A stretch of 64,000 nt of DNA from contig NZ_BLWI01000012.1 in assembly GCF_013282155.1 (NCBI RefSeq), positions 124,001 to 188,000 of the forward strand, read 5' to 3'. Below, piece after piece: positions 58,969 through 64,000 of this stretch. The stretch is from Sulfitobacter sp. HGT1 (GTDB lineage Bacteria; Pseudomonadota; Alphaproteobacteria; Rhodobacterales; Rhodobacteraceae). Positions within the stretch are counted from its first letter, which is position 1; each line of letters starts with the position of its first letter. The notes under the pieces were generated by a model, which worked only from the letters and a program-made list of their open reading frames with translations, ran no database searches and had not been told where the DNA came from. The position numbers and the translations under genes were made by a program.

Positions 58969-60014
58969 GCCCAGTCCTCCTCGAACGGGTCGGCAGGCAC
59001 ATCGGAGGGCGACCACTGGAACGTATCCCATGTCCGCGCCATGTGATCCGGCATTGGCGCGATCAGGTTCAGCGTAGCCTTGGTCACGGGGTGTTCAAGC
59101 GTCAGGGACCGCGCATGCAGGTGCAGCTTTTTCGAGATGTCGCCGCCCAGTTGTGCGCCCCAACCGTCGCCCATGTTTTCCTGACCGGAGCCACCGTATT
59201 TGCCGTCACCGACAATGGGGTGCCCGATCTCGGCCATGTGGGCGCGCAGCTGGTGCGTGCGGCCCGTCACCGGGATCAGCGCGACCCAACAGGTGCGCGT
59301 GCCGGCTTGCGCCAGTGTCGCATAGTCGGTCGTGGCACGTTTGGCCCCTTCGGTGGTGTCCATATCCTTGGGGTGGACACAGTACATCTTTTCGCCCTCG
59401 CCCCGCGCCCCGTGACCGAACGCCTTGACCAAGCCGAACTTGATCGTCCCGTTCTTGGGATGCGGCACGCCTGCGACGGCTGCCCAGTAGATCTTGCGGG
59501 TCTGGCGGTGCCGGAACGACGACGTCAGATCAGCCGCAATCGACCGCGTGCGCGCCATGATCAAGACACCGGAGGTATCTTTATCAAGACGGTGCACAAG
59601 CCGCGGCTTTTCATCCAGATCGAACATCAGCGCATCAGCCAAGGCATCGACATGGCGATCCGACTGGCCCGACCCGCCTTGAACGGGCAACCCCGGAGGC
59701 TTGTTCAGCGCGATGATATAATCGTCGCGGTAAATCACACACGACCGGATGAACTTGGCATCCGCGTCCGAAATCCGCGTGCGCTTTGGCGGCGGCGGGG
59801 CTTCGGTATCGGGGAGCGGCGGAATGCGAATTTCCTGCCCCACCTCCAGCCGTGTTGACGCTTTGACACGCCCGCCATTAACGCGAATGTCACCCTTGCG
59901 GCACATCTTTTCGATGCGCCCCTGACTGATCAGCGGGAACATACGTTTGAACCAGCGGTCCAACCGCTGATCCCCGTCACCCTGCTCAATGATCAGGTTT
60001 TGAACCCGGCTCAT
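58965..60014 (-). CDS. rluC: RluC/RluD-family 23S rRNA pseudouridine synthase
   Basis: 349 residues. An N-terminal S4 RNA-binding part (QRLDRWFKRMFPLISQGRIE, about 16-35; CRKGDIRVNGGRV) precedes the synthase core. The catalytic Asp is in PRLVHRLDKDTSGVLIMART (about 138-157), followed by WVALIPVTGRTHQLRAHMAE and HARSLTLEHPV. It turns selected 23S uridines into pseudouridine. The exact target sites of RluC and RluD are not separable by eye. Its start overlaps crcB by four bases. Confidence 0.92.
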   Translation of the reverse strand: MSRVQNLIIEQGDGDQRLDRWFKRMFPLISQGRIEKMCRKGDIRVNGGRVKASTRLEVGQEIRIPPLPDTEAPPPPKRTRISDADAKFIRSCVIYRDDYIIALNKPPGLPVQGGSGQSDRHVDALADALMFDLDEKPRLVHRLDKDTSGVLIMARTRSIAADLTSSFRHRQTRKIYWAAVAGVPHPKNGTIKFGLVKAFGHGARGEGEKMYCVHPKDMDTTEGAKRATTDYATLAQAGTRTCWVALIPVTGRTHQLRAHMAEIGHPIVGDGKYGGSGQENMGDGWGAQLGGDISKKLHLHARSLTLEHPVTKATLNLIAPMPDHMARTWDTFQWSPSDVPADPFEEDWA

Positions 60015-60391
60015 GCAAATACTCCTCTGGCCACATACAGGCCCAGCATTAATCCTAGCACCGACAGTCCGACTGACAGTGCCACATATATCCCCGCCGA
60101 TGCGATCTGGCCGCGCTCGATCAATGTTACCGTTTCCAGCGAGAACGCCGAAAACGTCGTAAACCCGCCAAGAACGCCCGTCATCACAAACGGGCTGTAC
60201 TGTGTCAGCCCCTTTTGCGCTGCAACGACGACGAACAGCCCCATCAGGAACGACCCCAGAATGTTCACGCCCAGCACCGCAACGGGGAAATCCTGCGGGC
60301 CGAAAGCGCGCAACACAGCGACGCCCGACAAAAATCGCAAGGACGCACCGATAGCGCCACCAATAGCCACAAGGAACAGGGATGAAATCAT
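60011..60391 (-). CDS. crcB: Fluoride efflux channel CrcB (Fluc)
   Basis: 126 residues from the ATG at 60391; a start at 60454 would overlap rarA. Four membrane helices are present with GGAIGASLRFLSG (about 11-23), VNILGSFLMGLFVV (about 42-55) and GVLGGFTTFSAFSLETVTLI (about 74-93), the Fluc dimer signatures. It lets fluoride leave the cell. There is no room upstream for a fluoride riboswitch (31 bases after rarA), so expression is tied to rarA. Confidence 0.96.
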   Translation of the reverse strand: MISSLFLVAIGGAIGASLRFLSGVAVLRAFGPQDFPVAVLGVNILGSFLMGLFVVVAAQKGLTQYSPFVMTGVLGGFTTFSAFSLETVTLIERGQIASAGIYVALSVGLSVLGLMLGLYVARGVFA

Positions 60392-60422
60392 CTGCGGTCT
60401 CTCACGCTTTGTGCGCGGATTG

Positions 60423-61730
60423 TCAAGTTTTGCGCGCGCTGCGCAGCTTTTCAAAGTAATCGAGCCGCTTTTTCAAGTCGCGCTCGAACCCGCGTTCCAC
60501 CGGTTGATAGAGTTGCGGCCGGTCCATCCCGTCGGGAAAATAGTTCTGCCCCGAGAACCCGTCCTCTGCATCATGATCATAGGCATAACCCGCGCCATAG
60601 CCCTGGTCTTTCATCATGCTGGTTGGCGCATTCATGATATGTTTGGGTGGCGGGGCCGACCCTGTCTGTTTTGCAGCACGGCGCGCGGATTTATAGGCCA
60701 CATAAGCGGCGTTCGATTTCGGGGCCAGGGCCAGATAGGTCACAGCCTGCGCCAGCGCCAATTCGCCCTCGGGCGATCCCAACCGTTCATAGGTTTCCCA
60801 TGATTGCAGGCAGATTGCCTGCGCCTGAGGATCGGCCAGCCCGATGTCTTCGACAGCCATGCGCGTGATCCGCCGCATCAGATAACGCGGGTCTTCGCCG
60901 CCCTCTAGCATCCGCGCCAGCCAATACAGCGACGCATCGGGATCAGACCCGCGCACCGATTTATGCAACGCAGAGATAAGGTTGTAATGCGCGTCGCCCC
61001 CCTTGTCGTACTGGGCGGCACGGCGCATCAAACGGCCCGACAACGCCTTGCCATCCAGCACGCCATCAACCTTCCACGCCGCAACCTGTTCGATCAGGTT
61101 CAGCAAGGCGCGCCCGTCACCATCCGCCATCTCAAGCAGGTTTTCGCGTGCAGCACTGTCCAGCGGCAAACCACGGCCCAATTCCGCCTCGGCCCGCCGG
61201 GCCAAACTCTCCAGATCGGCAAGCGGCAAGCGTTCAAGCACCAACACCTGAGAGCGGCTCAACACCGCGGCGTTCAGCTCGAAAGACGGGTTCTCCGTGG
61301 TCGCGCCCACCAACAGAATGGTGCCGTCTTCCATATGCGGCAAAAACCCGTCTTGCTGCGCCTTGTTGAAACGGTGGATCTCGTCGACGAACAGCAATGT
61401 CCCCTGACCGTTCTGCCGCCTGATCTTGGCCGCCTCGAATACTTTGCGCAATTCGGGCACGCCGCTGAAAATGGCGCTGATCTGGACAAAATGCAGATCG
61501 GTCTCATCGGCCAACAGCCGCGCAATCGTCGTCTTGCCAACGCCCGGCGGCCCCCAAAAGATCAACGATCCCAAGGACCCCGACTCCAGCATCACAGTCA
61601 ACGGTGCCTCTGGCCCAAGGACCTGACCTTGCCCGATCACTTCGGCCAATGTTTTCGGGCGCAACCGGTCCGCAAGCGGGCGATGCCCCCCCTCGGTTAC
61701 CGTCTCAATGCTGCCAAATAAATCGCTCAA
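60423..61730 (-). CDS. rarA: Replication-associated recombination protein RarA (MgsA)
   Basis: 435 residues. Walker A is FWGPPGVGKTTIARLLAD (about 58-75), Walker B TLLFVDEIHRFNKAQQD, sensor 1 VGATTENPSFELNAA, and the C-terminal clamp-loader-like and tetramer parts contain DPDASLYWLARMLEGGEDPR and APKSNAAYVAYKSA. It acts at stalled replication forks. It starts three bases after the stop of the Deg protease gene and is followed by crcB. Confidence 0.96.
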   Translation of the reverse strand: MSDLFGSIETVTEGGHRPLADRLRPKTLAEVIGQGQVLGPEAPLTVMLESGSLGSLIFWGPPGVGKTTIARLLADETDLHFVQISAIFSGVPELRKVFEAAKIRRQNGQGTLLFVDEIHRFNKAQQDGFLPHMEDGTILLVGATTENPSFELNAAVLSRSQVLVLERLPLADLESLARRAEAELGRGLPLDSAARENLLEMADGDGRALLNLIEQVAAWKVDGVLDGKALSGRLMRRAAQYDKGGDAHYNLISALHKSVRGSDPDASLYWLARMLEGGEDPRYLMRRITRMAVEDIGLADPQAQAICLQSWETYERLGSPEGELALAQAVTYLALAPKSNAAYVAYKSARRAAKQTGSAPPPKHIMNAPTSMMKDQGYGAGYAYDHDAEDGFSGQNYFPDGMDRPQLYQPVERGFERDLKKRLDYFEKLRSARKT

Positions 61731-61733
61731 GGA

Positions 61734-63104
61734 TCAGATCCGAAACCGCAGCGACAACCGCTGCCCGCCGCGCTGCACAACCAGTTCGGCCTGCCGCCGC
61801 CCCTTGAATGCCTCGCGCACCTGATCGGGGGATTCGACCTCTTGACCATTCACACCCAGAATAACATCGCCGGGGCGCAAACCGACCCGCATGCCAAAGG
61901 GCCCCACGCCCATTACCGCGACCCCGGATATTTCCAGTGACAAATTCAGCTCGGCCAGTACCGCAGGATTGATCCGCGCCAGTTCCAGCCCTGGCAGCAG
62001 TTCGCGATCGCCCAAAACAAGTGTGTCGCGCGAAGGCTCTTCCGGCGCTTCGATCAGGGACACCACCAGATCGGTCTGCGCCCCATCACGCAGGCGCGTG
62101 ATCACAGCCTGCTTGCCCAGCCCCGCCACGCTCATCCGGTAGATCATCTCGGCGGGGGAATGCACATCCTCACCGTCGACCGCGATAATCACATCGCCCA
62201 CCCGAAACCCTGCGGCCAGAAACGGGCTGACCGGATGTAACCCCGACAGAATAATGCCGCCCGGCCGGTCCAACCCCAAGGGGGCAGCCATATCCGCATC
62301 AACGGCCTGCCCGCTCAGCCCCGCCCAAGGGCGTGCAAAACGCGTCGCACCGCTGCGCGCCTGCCCCATAAACTCTGCAACCAGATTGGCCGGAATGGCA
62401 AAACCGATGCCGTTGGACCCGCCGGAACTGGTCAGGATTGACGTGTTGATGCCGATCAGGTCCCCCTGCATATCAATCAATGCCCCGCCTGAATTACCCG
62501 GATTGATCGGCGCGTCGGTCTGGATGAAATACCCCTGCCCACCGCCGTTCATGCCCCCGGACCGCGCAAGGCCAGATACGATGCCGCTGCTGACAGTCTG
62601 CCCCACGCCGAACGGGTTCCCGATGGCCAAAGCCAGTTCGCCGACCTCGACCCCGTCACTGTCGCGTAAGGACAGAAACGGCAGGTCGGCCACATCGTCA
62701 ATCTTGAGGATGGCAAGGTCGCTATCGGCATCGCTCAACATCACGCGGGCGGAAAATTCGCGCCGGTCAGCAAGGACAATACGAATGTCCGTCGCCATCC
62801 CCACCACGTGATAATTCGACACGACAATCCCGTCCTCTGACAAGATCACCCCCGACCCGAGCGAATTTTGCACCCGTGGGCGACCCGCGTCAGGGCTTTG
62901 GAAAAAGCGTTCAAAAAACGGGTCGGATTGCAGCGGCGTGCGACTGCTTTGCACAATCGTGCGCGCATAGATGTTCACGACGGCTGGCGTGGCCTCTTTC
63001 ACCAAGGGCGCAAAGCTAAGCTGCATTTGCACCGCAGAGCTTGGAACAGTCTGCGCATGGACGGGCAAGGAAATCAGGGCGAGCAGGATCAGGATATATT
63101 TCAT
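61734..63104 (-). CDS. Do-family periplasmic serine protease (DegQ-like, two PDZ)
   Basis: 456 residues from the ATG at 63104, which begins a clear signal peptide (about 1-18, LLALISLPVHAQ). The protease domain has His in IVVSNYHVVGMA (about 103), Asp in DADSDLAILKIDDV and Ser in TDAPINPGNSGGALID (about 208). Two PDZ domains follow (about 255-345 and 370-456, the second with GMRVGLRPGDVILGVNGQEV). It differs from the one-PDZ enzyme at 28728-29846. It is downstream of rplQ behind a terminator, and upstream of rarA. Confidence 0.95.
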   Translation of the reverse strand: MKYILILLALISLPVHAQTVPSSAVQMQLSFAPLVKEATPAVVNIYARTIVQSSRTPLQSDPFFERFFQSPDAGRPRVQNSLGSGVILSEDGIVVSNYHVVGMATDIRIVLADRREFSARVMLSDADSDLAILKIDDVADLPFLSLRDSDGVEVGELALAIGNPFGVGQTVSSGIVSGLARSGGMNGGGQGYFIQTDAPINPGNSGGALIDMQGDLIGINTSILTSSGGSNGIGFAIPANLVAEFMGQARSGATRFARPWAGLSGQAVDADMAAPLGLDRPGGIILSGLHPVSPFLAAGFRVGDVIIAVDGEDVHSPAEMIYRMSVAGLGKQAVITRLRDGAQTDLVVSLIEAPEEPSRDTLVLGDRELLPGLELARINPAVLAELNLSLEISGVAVMGVGPFGMRVGLRPGDVILGVNGQEVESPDQVREAFKGRRQAELVVQRGGQRLSLRFRI

Positions 63105-63188
63105 ACACCAGATATGCGCAGCCATAGGTGCTTTCGCAACACCCATATTCCAAATGGTCCAAAATCCTCGCCGAAGGCATAAAAGCAA

Positions 63189-63214
63189 AAAGCCCCTGCG
63201 CAGGCAGGGGCTTT
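63189..63214 (-). terminator. Intrinsic terminator after rplQ
   Basis: Read leftward, AAAGCCCCTG and CAGGGGCTTT form a 10-bp stem with a 6-base loop, then TTGCTTTTATG. It starts 25 bases after the rplQ stop and closes the ribosomal-protein operon. Confidence 0.85.
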
Positions 63215-63239
63215 ATAATCATCTGCAAGGCAGATGGCT

Positions 63240-63659
63240 TTAGTCTTCGGCAACTTCGTATGCTGCAACGCGGGCTTTGTCGCCTGCGCCTTTCGCGTCG
63301 CGGTCGCGGTCTACGAATTCGATGATCGCCATCGGTGCCATGTCGCCATAACGGAAGCCCGCTTTCAGCACGCGCACATAGCCGCCCTGACGGTCTTTGT
63401 AGCGGGGTCCAAGGATGTCGAACAATTTCGCGACATACTGGTCCTGCTTCAGCTTGCTTGCTGCCTGACGGCGCGCGTGCAGATCGCCGCGCTTGGCAAG
63501 CGTGATCATTTTTTCAATGATCGGCTTCAATTCTTTTGCTTTTGGCAAGGTTGTTTTGATTTGCTCATGTTCGATGAGCGAGCCTGCCATGTTCGAGAAC
63601 AACGCCTTGCGGTGTTCATGAGTACGGTTCAGGCGGCGGTAACCACGTGCGTGACGCAT
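63240..63659 (-). CDS. rplQ: 50S ribosomal protein L17
   Basis: 139 residues. [20 protein letters not shown] at the start and [20 protein letters not shown] are diagnostic. The C-terminal part (about 118-139) is an acidic/Ala extension, common in alphaproteobacteria. It follows rpoA with a 135-base gap that holds a hairpin, and is closed by the terminator at 63189-63214. Confidence 0.98.
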   Translation of the reverse strand: MRHARGYRRLNRTHEHRKALFSNMAGSLIEHEQIKTTLPKAKELKPIIEKMITLAKRGDLHARRQAASKLKQDQYVAKLFDILGPRYKDRQGGYVRVLKAGFRYGDMAPMAIIEFVDRDRDAKGAGDKARVAAYEVAED

Positions 63660-63759
63660 TTTCTAGTCTCCAACGATATGCCCTCTACGGGCGGTTTTGC
63701 TTTGTCCGGCTGACGTGCGTAGCGCCAACTCTCCTTGGGGCCCTCGTGGCCCAGTCTTG

Positions 63760-63789
63760 CATGTGGTGGGGATCGCTCCCCACCGCATG
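63760..63789 (-). promoter_or_regulatory. 13-bp hairpin between rpoA and rplQ
   Basis: catgtggtgggga and tccccaccgcatg pair over 13 positions (one G-T) with a 4-base loop (tcgc), five bases after the rpoA stop. No T-run follows on the minus strand, so read-through is likely. It may protect the rpoA message or be an RNase site. Confidence 0.65.
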
Positions 63790-63794
63790 AATTC

Positions 63795-64000
63795 TTAGAA
63801 CGAATCCTCGAACTTCTTGGCGAGGTCTTCGATGTTGTCCGGTGGCCAGTCCTCGACGTCCATACCAAGGTGCAGACCCATACCCGACAGCACTTCCTTG
63901 ATCTCGTTCAAGGACTTGCGGCCAAAGTTCGGCGTGCGCAGCATTTCGGCTTCGGTCTTCTGGATCAGATCGCCAATATACACGATATTGTCGTTCTTCA
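63795..64000 (-). CDS. rpoA: DNA-directed RNA polymerase subunit alpha, C-terminal end (cut by window edge)
   Basis: The frame is open from the window edge and ends at 63795 with 67 or so residues. It shows the alpha-CTD helix-hairpin-helix: [20 protein letters not shown], then [20 protein letters not shown], which binds UP elements and activators. The tail [13 protein letters not shown] is the usual end in alphaproteobacteria. The N-terminal domain lies to the right, outside the window. Confidence 0.98.
   Translation of the reverse strand, partial: KNDNIVYIGDLIQKTEAEMLRTPNFGRKSLNEIKEVLSGMGLHLGMDVEDWPPDNIEDLAKKFEDSF

Noticed and set aside
60392..60422. Fluoride riboswitch before crcB
   Set aside because: Only 31 bases separate crcB from rarA, which is too short for the known structure.
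1..64000. Insertion sequences, prophage, CRISPR arrays, integrons
   Set aside because: No transposase, integrase, phage structural gene or regularly spaced repeat array was found; gene order is that of a stable chromosomal core, and the tRNA-Arg gene has no adjacent integrase or duplicated 3' end.

Overview
The window looks like a piece of the main chromosome of a marine roseobacter-type alphaproteobacterium (Rhodobacteraceae, GC near 60 %). The protein families, their order (rpoA-rplQ-Deg protease-rarA-crcB-rluC; rpmH-rnpA-yidD...yidC-MOSC-engB-argB; aapJQMP; pyrB...plsY), the ATP12 chaperone, the plant-type glutamate-cysteine ligase and the TRAP transporter all point there. The genus cannot be fixed from sequence alone. 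The region is mostly housekeeping: there is no phage, insertion sequence or CRISPR array, and one tRNA gene.

Layout. 1-2.4 kb: RND efflux pair, the permease cut by the window edge. 2.5-4.4 kb: moaB, a LysE exporter and a family-4-like uracil-DNA glycosylase. 4.5-9.3 kb: rightward pyrimidine/lipid operon pyrB, four small membrane genes, a PyrC-like gene, plsY and a small conserved gene. 9.3-12.1 kb: gshA, a membrane protein and rsmE. 12.1-15.4 kb: ubiA, a large BON/OmpA protein and a coiled-coil partner. 15.4-18.7 kb: uvrC, pgsA, moaD, moaE. 19-26 kb: SDR reductase, Ca/Na antiporter with an unannotated zinc-ribbon-like microprotein, SppA-type peptidase, ABC-2 exporter, CoxG-like protein, DMT exporter and a quinone oxidoreductase. 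26.2-26.5 kb: decayed remains of a cytochrome bd (CioAB-type) oxidase. 26.5-29.8 kb: two-component system divergent from a DegP protease. 30-38.6 kb: a catabolic operon (amidohydrolase, TRAP transporter, glutamine-synthetase-like ligase, aldehyde and alcohol dehydrogenases) under a divergent RpiR regulator. 38.6-44.4 kb: SbtA-like transporter with LysR regulator, tRNA-Arg, an orphan histidine kinase, a MerA-like flavoprotein and a TVP38 protein. 44.7-52.9 kb: rpmH-rnpA-yidD-ttcA-EAL-yidC-MOSC-engB-argB-phosphohistidine phosphatase. 53-57.4 kb: aapJQMP amino acid importer. 57.5-64 kb: ATP12, HAD phosphatase, pseudouridine synthase, crcB, rarA, Deg protease, rplQ and the end of rpoA.

The most interesting points are: (i) the 30-38.6 kb operon has the gene set expected for breaking down an amino alcohol through gamma-glutamyl intermediates; (ii) the PyrC homologue in the pyrB operon has lost its metal-binding residues and looks like a structural PyrC' subunit; (iii) four co-translated small membrane proteins sit between pyrB and pyrC; (iv) two microproteins (34 and 55 residues) are supported by 4-base stop/start overlaps; (v) the uracil-DNA glycosylase lacks three of the four Fe-S cysteines; (vi) there are cydAB fossils at 26.2-26.5 kb. 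No wholly new defence or mobile system was seen.
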